Positions 32,793-42,846 of a DNA stretch of 64,000 nucleotides are shown piece by piece. The notes beneath the pieces are model-generated. The model worked only from the letters and a program-made list of their open reading frames with translations, did not search any database and was not told the DNA's origin. Location: assembly GCA_032622095.1 (NCBI GenBank), contig CP136064.1:263107863-263171862 (forward strand), read 5' to 3'. The position numbers and the translations under genes are program-made. Numbering within the stretch: the first letter of the stretch is position 1; every line of letters starts with the position of its first letter. The DNA is from Siphonodentalium dalli. Lineage: Eukaryota > Mollusca > Scaphopoda > Gadilida > Siphonodentaliidae.

Positions 32793-33885
32793 GAATGCAC
32801 TCAGAGAGATGCCAACGTGCGCAAAAATGTAATAACAAATAATTTAAAAAATAATTTCACTGTATTTTACTTAATTTATTTAATTTAATTTAATGTTAGC
32901 AAAAAAAGACAATTACCATTTCTCATTTCATCACAGATAAAAGGCAAATTACTATATTAATCATTTAAGTAATTAAAACCAATTCCATGTTGCCGAAAGG
33001 ATGAGACTTTAAAGGCACGTGAGGCCTTAGTTGTCGAAAATATTCATATTTGTTCCAATCACCGCAAACAGAAAAAACAGTACATTACATTACATTTTTT
33101 TCAGCGGCATATTTTCATTTTCATTTTCCGATAGTCAAAGTTGACCAAAGGAACAATTATAAGAAATAATTAATACCATTTGTGTAAATATTGATAGCAG
33201 CCAATATGCAACAATAAATATGAATAATTAATCAATAATTAATCAATAACGATCATTTTATGTAATAATAAACTCTTCAAACGGTGTTTGTGTCAACAAA
33301 TGCGTTTTATTTTGTGTTACGTCATTCGTCGTATTTGACTCGGAACTTGGCTGAAGGTTGGGCTATTCAGCCTATTGTGTCGAATTACAAAATCGCGTTT
33401 TGAATGTCTCTCTTTTCCCGCACGATAAAAAGAGGTCTTCGCACGAACCAAAAATGATAAAACTTCCCAATTATAAGTAAAAATACCCAAATGAAGGAGT
33501 CTATGTAGGTCCCGAAGGAGTCTATAGACTCTTTGATGTAGAGTTCTGATGGAGAAAATGTAGGTCGATTTATTTTTGTCATAACTCTGACGTATTTTGA
33601 CCTGGGAGAAAAAATCGAAATCGAGGCTCACTACGAGCATACCAGTTTTAAATATAGAAACAGGGAATCCCGACAAATTGCGATATCGGCGACAAACAAA
33701 TAATCGAAAACAACACATAAAATAAACATAGCAAAAACGCGGCACAGTAAAAATGTCAGAACGCCACGAGGTTTTACGTTGTTCTTGGTGACGTCATGGA
33801 GTGAAACGGAACAGAGTGACACCAAGCTACCAAGCTACGAATCTGTCTGATCGCCATACTGTTGCGCGAGCGCACGTAATAACTA
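32784..33885 (-). mobile_element. 1-kb element K, copy 2 of a direct dimer
   Basis: The same sequence as copy 1 with scattered substitutions, bounded by TAATAACTA at 32784-32792 and 33877-33885. It is about 90 bases longer, mainly because of an inserted family-I MITE fragment near 33012. The conserved minus frame here (33317-33745) runs to 142 residues. Copies are highly similar, so the duplication is fairly recent. Confidence 0.7.
33012..33082 (+). mobile_element. Truncated family-I MITE inside element K copy 2
   Basis: AAGGCACGTGAGGCCTTAGT followed by GTCGAAAATATTCATATTTG matches, inverted, the right end of the element at 18883-19377. Copy 1 of element K lacks it at the same place (about 32003). 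Only one terminus is present. Confidence 0.75.
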
Positions 33886-33959
33886 ATCCATCTATATAGC
33901 TCAGTATACAGTGAATTAGTTTCAATGAACTAAACATCAATTATTACATCAGTCATAGG

Positions 33960-34260
33960 GCACATGGCACCATTCTCACTCCCATCCTCAATCGATGAAG
34001 CAATCTCAGTTGCAAGGAATTCGTGCCTTAAATGCAGGACCGGTTCTGATATAGAAAATGAGTATCATTTCATTATGGATTGTCCACACTGTTGCGATCT
34101 CAGAGATGAACTTTTCCAAATTGTTGGTAGATATCACAGCTATTTTACAAGTATGTCAAACGATCAGAAATTTAATCTTGTAATGAAAAATGATAACCCT
34201 GAAATAATCAGCTAAATCAGCAACGTGGTCCGGCGCTTCTTTGATATGCGCTCTGAATGA
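33960..34260 (+). pseudogene. LINE ORF2 C-terminus
   Basis: SCLKCRTGSDIENEYHFIMD-CPHCCDLRDELF followed by KFNLVMKNDNPEIIS, a stop, then VVRRFFDMRSE and a stop at 34258-34260. This is the terminal cysteine knuckle and the VxxF-x-xxR end typical of CR1/Jockey-type ORF2. It is 5'-truncated and has one in-frame stop. It meets an oppositely oriented LINE tail directly after the final stop. Confidence 0.7.
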
Positions 34261-34261
34261 A

Positions 34262-34620
34262 TATTATTGTATTGTATTGTATTTATTTCAGGCAAGATAT
34301 GCCCATATATAGTCATACATACAACATATAATTACAAATTAAATATAAAGAAGTTGATTCCAATGATTGAATAGATTTGACAGATAGATCAGATCTGAGT
34401 TACAAATAGCATTCAAAATACTGTTTAAAGATTTATAAATTCTCACACGAAATCCATACACACCCTTTCGAATCAGCACTGTCAGAGAACACATTCTGTC
34501 ACCTACAAACATCCCACTCGCACTACATGATCTCTCATAACCCATAAATGTTCTATATGCATTATTATAACAAACTGTAAGTTTTCTATAACAACGTTTG
34601 GTATAGTTAATCCAAAATTA
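34262..34620 (-). pseudogene. LINE 3' end, minus strand (CR1-like)
   Basis: The minus frame reads YTKRCYRKLTVCYNNAYRTF-MGYERSCSASGMFVGDRMCS, then LIRKGVYGFRVRIYKSLNSI, a conserved CR1/Jockey-type C-terminal block (SCSASGMFV). Downstream is a short 3' UTR ending in AATAAATACAATACAATACA. The (ACAAT)n tail at 34262-34290 marks the insertion end. Confidence 0.75.
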
Positions 34621-34745
34621 TGCTTGCCATCACACAATAAAATACATAAAGCTAGACATGCCATGTTCACATGTAATTGTTTATTAATTGATTATTGTTT
34701 TATTATGAATTGTATTGTTAGTATACTGCCTTTATTGGTGTTTAT

Positions 34746-34777
34746 GCAAATAAACCGTACCGTATCGTATCATATCA
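34746..34777 (+). repeat. Retroposon-like tail (CGTAT)n
   Basis: GCAAATAAACCGTACCGTAT-CGTATC looks like the end of a LINE or SINE insertion on the plus strand. The body upstream is too worn to identify. Confidence 0.4.
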
Positions 34778-35868
34778 AGGTGATCATACGGACAACATCT
34801 ATCGACGGCCGAAACGAATGCTCGTTTAATACGTGAGTGGTGCGAAGCTATCACGGTACAAGCTACCTTGTTCAAGAGTCAGAGAGAGAGAGTGTTTGGG
34901 GGGGGCTAACCCCGGGATTCTCGAATGGGCAACCCCTTACTTTTTAGCTTTTATTAAAAATACAATAAAAAAAAGAAAAAAAGGAAGAAGCATTTTTTTT
35001 TCACCCACTGCCCGACGCGCGAAGCGCGTCCAGTGGGTGTACTATAATCGTAGGACTCATGCGTTTCTGCTGAATTGAACTAGTGCCTATGCGTTTCTGC
35101 TGAGTTGCACTGACGTTTGATCAAAATAAAATTATAATCATTATCAAAGCACAATTTTGGATAACACCGCCATAAACAGTGATATATTATGATGTTGAGC
35201 TCGTATCATTAATGAAATTAGAGTTATAACTTATAAAACTAAGAATTACTGCTAAGGTATTTCTACCAATTGAGTAACTAGATTCAGGTTGAGCTAGAAC
35301 TTGAGAACTTTTTAATTTCAACCAATTGAAATGTCGTTGAGAGCGGAAAGGGTTAAGGTTGGTAAGCAACGCAAATGACGTCATTAGAATTCCAATTGCC
35401 GATAGCGGTCTCCGCGGTGATAATCGAAGCGGAGGCGATGTGCATTTTAATTCTTTCATCACGGCTGTTTTGGCGTCCTAATCTATTAAAATATTCTTCT
35501 ATATCTTGGAAGGTGTTCTGGAAGGATTATTTCAATATGTGTATATCGGATTAACCTTCCAAAAAGATGAGTTTGACGCCTGCATTTCTTGGCATGAAAA
35601 TTAACGAGCGCTCGTCTGCAAGTACAGTCATTGCCGAATCGGCGTATTTTTGTGAAAATCTCACCAATATTTATCCACTCTATTCTCTTAAAATGTACAC
35701 TAATCGGTCAAATCCTTTTGATAATTCTATCTAAATACATCTTAGCTACTATTCGGATCCGCTTTCCCGGTCTAAAAAGGGATAGTTTGACCAAAACGAC
35801 TATTGACAAATCTTTGTTTACAAATTGAGCGCACTCGGCACTGGATGACCCGTCCACGTGCAAATTTA
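34778..35868. other. Non-coding; one strong short hairpin
   Basis: A GC-rich hairpin at 35004-35039 (ACCCACTG...GACGCGC-GAA-GCGCGTC-CAGTGGGT) stands out from AT-rich DNA. After it, ATGCGTTTCTGCTGA(A/G)TTG is repeated (35057 and 35090). A (GA)n stretch lies at about 34876-34892. No exon seen. Confidence 0.45.
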
Positions 35869-36218
35869 TTATCGAAAACAAATTCAATTTATTCCATCTA
35901 AAACATAATTACGCACTGGACTCTGTCATTTTAGGAACATATATGTATCCCACGCACATACACCAAGTCTCAGCCTAAAATTTTGAAAAATGACAGTTTT
36001 ATCGACATAAATAGATTTTAATGGTAAATTCTATGTTAAATTTTATCATTGAAAAAAATTAATTTCTTCCATCTAAAACATAATTACGTGCTGTACTCTG
36101 TCATTTTAGGAATATGTAGCTATCCCACCCACACACTCCAAGTCTCAGCTTAAAATTTTGAAAAATGACAGTTTTATCGACATAAATCGATTTTAATGGC
36201 AAATGCATTGTTAAATAA
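35869..36218 (+). repeat. Direct tandem duplication, period about 175
   Basis: Two copies share CCATCTAAAACATAATTACG, CTCTGTCATTTTAGGAA and AAAATTTTGAAAAATGACAG-TTTTATCGACATAAAT. Confidence 0.9.
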
Positions 36219-36279
36219 ATTTTAGGGCCCTGCGAATGTTTTCTGAGCTGTTCTATATAGGTCACTAGAGTCCATATTT

Positions 36280-37010
36280 GACTGGTTACACCTGATAATT
36301 ATGCGACAGTATAGTCGCGTTAATTTATAGGTCAACATTGGTCATTACTAGTATCACCCGACAAGTTTATTTTGGTCTATCGTATCAACCCCTATTTTCT
36401 ACCGCGTAGCCTGACTAAGTGTCAACATTGGTCTTTATCGCTCCACTAATTTGTATCGTTTCATTGGTATGAATTCCATATCCAATTATCCACATATAAC
36501 CAACCCAACCTCTAATCCCGGTCCAATTTATTTCTTTCTTTCATCGGTATAGTCACGTTACGTAATATTTTATCACGTGATACTTGTACTTATATGTCTA
36601 TGGTATTACTATAGTATACCGTATATCAATTGCTATTCCTTTCTATATAATCCTGGTGCCATCTATAGAGATAGATAATTTCATACCCCCCCCCCCCAAT
36701 TTTATAGCATTACTGCTTTAGTACAGTCGCGATGCAACATCGCTCCACTAATTTATGTCAGTTCATCGGTACAAACCACTTTTTCTCCGAGTCCATATAA
36801 CCAACCCAACATCTTATAGAAGTCCATAAATTACTATTCTGGCACTATATAGAGATGACTAAGATTCTGACACCACCCTATTTTATAGCCTTGTTGCAAC
36901 AGTAGAGTTCAGATGCATAATATGTCAACATTGGTCGTTATCGCTCTACAAATTTATATCGGTTCAACCCTTAGTTCCCTGTATCGCCCACCCCTCCCTC
37001 AATTTTTTTT
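36280..37010. repeat. Degenerate repeats of a ~250-320 bp unit
   Basis: GTCAACATTGGTC(T/G)TTATC-GCTC(C/T)AC recurs at about 36421 and 36938, with a shorter form at 36741. CATATAACCAACCCAAC recurs at about 36493 and 36796. Poly-C occurs at 36688-36698. An old tandem array. Confidence 0.55.
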
Positions 37011-37254
37011 TTCAGTTGTATTATAGTCTCGTTACGTACACATTTTATCTTTTGTAACTTTTTCTTCAACGCGTTGAGTTCCGCTGCAGACAATATAAAA
37101 CTGACAACATTTTGAAATGTAAGCAGGCTTCAAACTCATCTTATCCAAGAAAAACTCTGGTTACATATATAAAGAAATTTGTGTGTAAGGTGTACGCGCA
37201 TTTGTCGCGTTAAAAACAAAAGGTCCCAAGTCAAGGTCCAAATCCACAACACAC

Positions 37255-37810
37255 TGATGTGAGGTTTAACTCCATCTACATACAGTAATGTCCAAAGTAA
37301 TTGATCACTTAACCACAGCAAAATAATGGGTATTTTTTCATGATTTTAAATCCTGAAAATTACCCATAATTCTGCTGTGGTTAAGTGGTCAATTACTTTG
37401 GGCATTACTATAACCAATATAAGGATTTGAGGTGTAATGATAACTCAATTCTCATACAGTAATGTCCAAAGTAATTGACCACTTAACCGCAACATAATTA
37501 TTGGTAATTTGTCAGGATTTTAAATGCTGAAAAAATACCCATAATTCTGCTGTGGTTAAGTGGTCAATTACTTTGGGCATTACTGTAACCAATATAAGAA
37601 TTTGAGGTGTAATGATAACTCAATCCTCATACAGTAATGTACAAAGTAATTGACCACTTAACCACAGCAGAATAATGGGTAATTTTTCAGGATTTTAAAT
37701 CCTGAAAAATTACCAATAATTCTGATATGGTTAAGTGGTCAATTACTTTGGGCATTACTGTAACCAATTTAAGGATGTTAGGTTTAATGAGAACTCCATC
37801 CACATAACTA
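37255..37810. repeat. Tandem array of three mariner-like hairpins
   Basis: Hairpins start at 37283, 37457 and 37632 (period about 175). Each begins CAGTAATGT(C/A)CAAAGTAATT, runs through CCACTTAACC, folds near the middle (GGATTTTAAATCCTGA in copy 3) and ends CTTTGGGCATTACT(G/A). TA flanks both ends of each. A shared ~47-bp spacer (ACCAATATAAG...GAACTC-like) separates them and recurs, partly, before the first and after the last. Confidence 0.85.
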
Positions 37811-38186
37811 ATAAATATGTGTGAAAATTAAACAAACAAAAATAAATTCCATGATGGCGTCCAATATGGACTGCCAAATTCTTCTCCAAAACATGTATAT
37901 TGAATATATGGTTGTTTATTGGGGGAAACCGATTATTTCAATGATATTTTCATTAACTGCATGGGATCCAAAACCCGACTTACGGGAGCTCGCTTCGTGC
38001 GCGACTGTATCTTAAGCATATGTGCATATTAAATGAGCCAACAATTGGAACCCCAATAGCGAAGATTGGCACGTCGCCCCTGAGCATAGACATCATTGAT
38101 GATCTCTATGGGAATCAAAATTGACATTTAATAGACAATTTCGATTAACCGCAATAACTTAAGGAATCTCTAATTACGCTTCAGCC
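37811..38186. other. Non-coding, no recognised feature
   Basis: Short frames only; nothing supportable. Confidence 0.35.
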
Positions 38187-38555
38187 CAATCCGAAAAGAG
38201 GGTCACCATCTCAACAGATTCCAACAACAACAATCCGATCAGAGGGTCCTATATTACTATTTCTTTGGCTTTGGGGTTAAAAAATATTTGATTCGAGTCG
38301 AGGAACCCATCAAACAAAGCTCAGAGTTATAAGATATTGATTTTTGAAATTTGTTAATTGCTCGAGATGGGTACTAATAACTGCCGTCAATTTGGTAACT
38401 TGCTCGAGATTTTACGCCAAAACTCTATTCAAACAGACAAGGATGGATAACTCTATAATCAAGTGGTAATAATAACGAAAGTGTGACTCTCTTCTGGGCC
38501 AGAAAGAATTCCCGATAATGAAAAATAATAGATTTCTAAAATCGATATCTTTTAA
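38187..38555 (+). repeat. Repeat L, copy 1 of a direct pair
   Basis: CATCTCAACAGATTCCAACA, TTGGCTTTGGGG, ATATTTGATTCGAGTCGAGG and CAAACAGACAAGGATGGATA recur in the same order at 38821-39190, offset 634. Confidence 0.9.
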
Positions 38556-38820
38556 GCACAATTAGCTCTTCTTGCGCTTAATTATAAAAAGGTTATAATT
38601 GTATTGTAACTATTGGTTTGTCTTTTAATATTTCCATACATCATGCCTACATATATTATAAAAGAATAGTACTATTATTAATGGTGTTCATAGTAGTTAA
38701 TACTACCTTACCGTCAATATTCTAGCATGGTTAGTTTCAAAATCACAACGTTACTTGTTATTACTATTTATGTGTATTGTATATGTACATCAGTCATCAG
38801 TTGAGAAACTTAAAGATACT

Positions 38821-39275
38821 CAATCCGAACAGAGGGTCCCCATCTCAACAGATTCCAACAACAACAATCCGATCTGAGGGTCCTATATTACTATTTCTTT
38901 GGCTTTGGGGATAAAAAATATTTGATTCGAGTCGAGGAACCCATCAAACAAAGCTCAGAGTTATTAGATATTGATTTTTGAAATTTGTTAATTGCTCGAG
39001 ATGAGTACTAATAACTGACGTCAATTTGGTAACCTGCTCGAGATTTGTACACCGAAACTCAATTCAAACAGACAAGGATGGATAACTCTATAATCAAGTG
39101 GTAATAAAAACGCAATTTTGCCTGAGATCTGGGTCAGAAAGTATTCCCGATAATGAAAAATAACAGATTTCTAAAATTGATATCTAACAAATCTGAGCTT
39201 TGATGGGTGACTTCTTCGACTCGAATCAAATATTTTGACCCCCGAAGCCATTGAAATAGTAATTGAGAGGAGTTT
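38821..39275. mobile_element. Repeat L, copy 2, with inverted ends
   Basis: Besides matching copy 1, its right end (39190-39275, ...GACTCGAATCAAATATTTTG...) is the inverse of its left part (38880-38965). It therefore has terminal inverted repeats of about 80 bases and looks like a DNA element. A third arm of the same kind lies at 52770. Confidence 0.65.
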
Positions 39276-39439
39276 TATCGTATTGAGTACATTTAAGCAC
39301 ATCCTGGTTGAATATCTACCATATATGGTGGGTTATTCTCACATTCAAGCTGTTGGTGTCATTCGTGTTATTTTGCATGCGAAGTGATAGACCCCCCCCC
39401 CCCATAGCTTATCAATACCACTCAGGACAGTGGGTGTTT

Positions 39440-39860
39440 TTCCTCAATTAATTGAATTTCTTGTTGGTAAACAAATTCTTCTTCTTTCCGTCGCTGGAAT
39501 CCAGACGAGAGGGGTGTTTAGCCCCCCTGGAACACTGTAGGTTGACGGTAGCTGCAGTGCCCCAGCAGGACTTGTGTTGTTGCTTCGTCGGTGATGTTGG
39601 TGGTGATGGTGGACTCCTGGTAGATGTTGTCCGAGTCTGAGCTGCTCCACAGGGATGACTGACGTGACCGGTGTAGTCAAATCCAAGAAGAAGAAGGCCA
39701 GCTGGAAGTTGTCCGGGTGTCCTGGTAACTTTTATCCAGCAGCTCATGTCTTAATCTCCTGGCATCATCCCGTTGACGTCCTGAAGGGCATCTTCCTTCG
39801 CTGGTCTCGGAAGTCCAAGTCTTCCGCTCTGGTGATCCATTAGCACGAGACGGCACAGAT
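39440..39860 (-). pseudogene. Retroelement ORF1/gag-like fossil, broken
   Basis: A GC-richer minus-strand island. One frame reads RQRDDARRLRHELLDKSYQD, the PS-x-RRRD-type basic motif also seen at 5881-6760, and is followed by Ser/Thr-rich sequence. It shares long stretches with 58860-59080 (GCTGCTGGATAAAAGTTACC). No reverse transcriptase is nearby. Retroelement class undetermined; it is a broken relic of moderate age. Confidence 0.4.
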
Positions 39861-40313
39861 TCCAGCGAAGTACTTCGCCCTCCATTCTGTCAACAGTGCC
39901 GACTCGACAACCAAATTCAAGTCACAACGTCGATCAGTTCGGCCAAGCCACTGCTGTGTAAAACTCATATTAGACCAGCGGCGGGCTGTACACTCATCTC
40001 GGTGTGTTGACAGAAAAGACAAGTCCGACACGCTAACCGCTGGATCTCGGATGTACCCATATATATCGAGGTATTTTGATAACCGGAATGAGACGAAAGC
40101 GATAAATTTCTAGGAAAAGTAATTTGTCGCATCAACACTATATAAAGTCAACAATTATGAATTACGTGGGTATTATTTTTAAAACGACATCGTCGCCCGA
40201 ACGAATGTTTGCTAACTAGTCTTTGTCATAGTCTAAGTTCAATATTTGATATATGCGAAAGAATTTATCAGACGTTATGCGAATAGGTGCCGTATTTTGA
40301 CATGGCAATGTTA
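39861..40313. other. Non-coding, no recognised feature
   Basis: The first ~150 bases may still belong to the retroelement fossil. The rest is AT-rich without a domain. Confidence 0.3.
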
Positions 40314-40597
40314 CAGTAATGCTCTATTTAATCGACCTCTTAACCACAGCAGAATTATGGGTAACTTTTCAGGATTTAGTCGGAAATATGGCTTGTTGCA
40401 ATTCATCGGAAAGCTCTCGCCAGAATTATGGGTAACTTTTCATGATTTAGTCGGAAATATGGCTTGTTGCCATTCATCGGAAAGCTCTCGGCGAGAGCTT
40501 TCCGATTAATGACAACAAGCCATATTTCCGACTAAATCCTGAAAAGTTACCCATAATTCTGCTGTGGTTAAGAGGTCGATTAATTAGAGCATTACTG
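40314..40597. mobile_element. Mariner-like foldback with one arm duplicated
   Basis: The ends are CAGTAATGCTCTA and its inverse, flanked by TTA on both sides. The arms carry TTAACCACAGCAGAATTATG-GGTAA, as in the array at 37283. The left arm holds a 71-bp direct duplication (AGAATTATGGGTAACTTTTC at 40351 and 40422), while the right arm has one copy. The centre folds at GAAAGCTCTCGGCGAGAGCTTTC. Confidence 0.8.
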
Positions 40598-41105
40598 TTA
40601 CGTGGAGTGTAAATTATACCACACATCGCCATTCATCATATTGCCAATGCATACATGTCGCACACAAAGGGTTGAGGTTTCTATGCAATGTGTGTAAACA
40701 AGTTTTTAAAATGCAGGACATATGGATGCAAAAAATTATGCCTCGACTCAGAACAGAGAACACAGGACAGCTATAATACACCGAGTCTGTATTGTTAACA
40801 CATGAACGCATAAGATGTATATAAGCAACGATAATAGCAAACTAAAGCGGTGTCATTCAATAGTCATCGTGAACCGGTTTTTCAGGCTGCGCTACGAATC
40901 TTTTTCTATAAGCCTCATAAAACTCGGTGTTTTGTAATGCTATATGTAGTGAGTACTGCGTTGAGTGCAGTTGTGTATATGGATGTGTCTATCTAAGTAA
41001 CTTGAGGAGGTATTTAGTGACAGTTTTTCGTCTTCTTGCTTCTTATTTGCTGGTTGTTTCGCTTTCTCGTGTTCTTGTTTCCCCACTTACCGGCGCTGTT
41101 CAAAT
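40598..41105 (+). promoter_or_regulatory. 5' flank and probable 5' UTR of the PTB-like gene
   Basis: The 500 bases upstream of the ATG hold no repeat I recognise. A pyrimidine-rich stretch (about 41020-41095) precedes the start. I see no convincing TATA box at a fixed distance, so the transcription start cannot be placed. An upstream intron with an acceptor in the pyrimidine tract is possible. Confidence 0.3.
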
Positions 41106-42470
41106 ATGGCCGGTGAAGTGTTGGAAAGGAAAACCCGGCTTATTGGTACTTGGTACGATGATGTTGTTTCTGACAACATTATTAGGTACATTAATGGTGT
41201 CATGCACGTGGAGAAGGGGAGAAAAGTGCATTTAAAGTTGACACGTGAAGGACTGAAACTAGTAAAAAGTTCGACATTCGAAGGTAAAACTGTACTGGAT
41301 GTTATCCCACTGGAGGGTATATTTTACATCACAGTCAATCAACATGTCACCACTAACATGCTTGTTATCACTCGACATAAGGTTAAGAAATATCAGATCA
41401 TTGCATTCCGCTGTCAATCCCCGGTAGATGCAGGATTATTCGTGCAGACGTTCAAAGATTTTCGACGCCGGCTAATCGAAAAACATAAGGATTATAATAG
41501 TTTTTTAAAGGATCGGCCCGCAGTAAATGGTAACGGGGGTATCCTAGCAACAAAAAGAAATTCGGAGGAAATAATTCCAAACGGAATTCGGGTGCATGTT
41601 TTTTCCAGAAATGTTGGAACATACTGTTCGCCGTTGCTCAGTGGCGGCCACTACGGCACAAATCTCATCGGATTTCAAGATGTCGAAGAGCACCTGGTTG
41701 AGAGAGAAGAGGTTGTTGTTGACAACGTGACACAACTCAACGCGGGAACCCAAACACCTAACGTCACACTCGATGATGATACTTCCTCCACCTCGTCGTT
41801 GAGTTTAGCAAACGAGCTTGACTCTTTAACAAATGAGTTAAAAGATATGAAATTTATGTTGGAAAGATCGTCTGGAATCGCGGCAGACGATACTGAACTC
41901 AACGGTGGCGTTTTTATTGATGACCACGTGACACATGCAACCCAAACCATTCCCGGCAACCGAAAACGGACAATTGACATTTCGCAGGAAAGTGTTCCGA
42001 TTTCTCACAAAGTTAATAAGGTGAATTTCAGGTCGTGGAATGAATCCGTTAACACATCTGATTCCATTAAATCTAATTCGAAAGTTATTTATCGAGCGTC
42101 GATAGGACCGCTTGGTGGTGAAGAAGAGAATGGGATGGTTACCAAACAAGATAACCATGTTTCCTGGAATCCAACTGTTTCTGTCGAGAGGAGATCTAAA
42201 TCCCTCGTCGTGAGGAGATCTGGTGCTCCATTAAATACCTTCATAGACAAACCTATCGAAACTGTGTATCCCAAACGGCCAATACTGAAAAACGCTATGT
42301 ACTATAAACCAGAGCGTTCGGCATCGGTCGGGAGAAGACCGCAATCCGAAATTATACAGAGTGGGACAGTTTATTTGAGTGACCCGAAGCGAGCGAGATT
42401 CGGAGGATCGCTCAAACACAGGCTCGTTCAAAATGGTGCTCCACCCAAAAAGGTCGCTATCAAATCCTGA
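41106..42470 (+). CDS. PTB/PH-like domain protein, 454 aa, uninterrupted
   Basis: A long open frame starting CAAATATGGCC (fair initiation context) and ending TGA, unlike anything else here. Residues about 10-130 look like a PTB/PH fold: beta-strand-like HLKLTREGLKLV (42-53), VIPLEGIFYITVN (66-78), NMLVITRHKVKKYQIIAFRC (84-103), then a closing amphipathic helix SPVDAGLFVQTFKDFRRRLI (105-124). Residues 140-454 are mostly polar and probably disordered, with a short predicted helix SLANELDSLTNELKDMKFML (233-252), two TQT motifs (215-217, 279-281) and a basic C-terminus (KRARF, 428-432). PTB domains bind peptides or phosphoinositides at membranes, so an adaptor role is inferred. FAM43-like adaptors are the nearest comparison I can offer, unproved. 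No intron is visible; a retrogene origin or a single coding exon is possible. Confidence 0.85.
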   Translation: MAGEVLERKTRLIGTWYDDVVSDNIIRYINGVMHVEKGRKVHLKLTREGLKLVKSSTFEGKTVLDVIPLEGIFYITVNQHVTTNMLVITRHKVKKYQIIAFRCQSPVDAGLFVQTFKDFRRRLIEKHKDYNSFLKDRPAVNGNGGILATKRNSEEIIPNGIRVHVFSRNVGTYCSPLLSGGHYGTNLIGFQDVEEHLVEREEVVVDNVTQLNAGTQTPNVTLDDDTSSTSSLSLANELDSLTNELKDMKFMLERSSGIAADDTELNGGVFIDDHVTHATQTIPGNRKRTIDISQESVPISHKVNKVNFRSWNESVNTSDSIKSNSKVIYRASIGPLGGEEENGMVTKQDNHVSWNPTVSVERRSKSLVVRRSGAPLNTFIDKPIETVYPKRPILKNAMYYKPERSASVGRRPQSEIIQSGTVYLSDPKRARFGGSLKHRLVQNGAPPKKVAIKS

Positions 42471-42846
42471 GACAGGACTAAAACAATTTCGTGACATGAT
42501 TCCAGTGTATGGTTCCGCCGATTATCTGATATTCTGCTAAACGACTTTTCTTATAAATGTGATAAACTAAATAGTTATATTTGACATATTAATATTGATA
42601 ATTTGGACTGTTTATCCCGAGTAATTTGTATTCGCTCAGCACGGTTAACTACATGTATGGATATACGAACTTTCAAATCAGAATGACAATTTCCCGCTGT
42701 AATTTGCCTGCTCGGAGTTGTGCAACAACATAATGCATTGATAAAAGAGACTGAATAACTCTCTATGTGCTGTCTGTTCAGTTACTGAGTGACCAGACAC
42801 TAAATTGACATGCTGAACATATGCCGAAATGTGTAACATATGTACT
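42471..42846 (+). other. Probable 3' UTR of the PTB-like gene
   Basis: AT-rich downstream sequence without repeats. There is no AATAAA close to the stop. The nearest plausible hexamer is ATTAAA at 43224-43229. Confidence 0.3.

Noticed and set aside
31784-33885. LTR-retrotransposon reading of the two 1-kb direct repeats
   Set aside because: The copies abut with no internal region, primer-binding site or polypurine tract between them.
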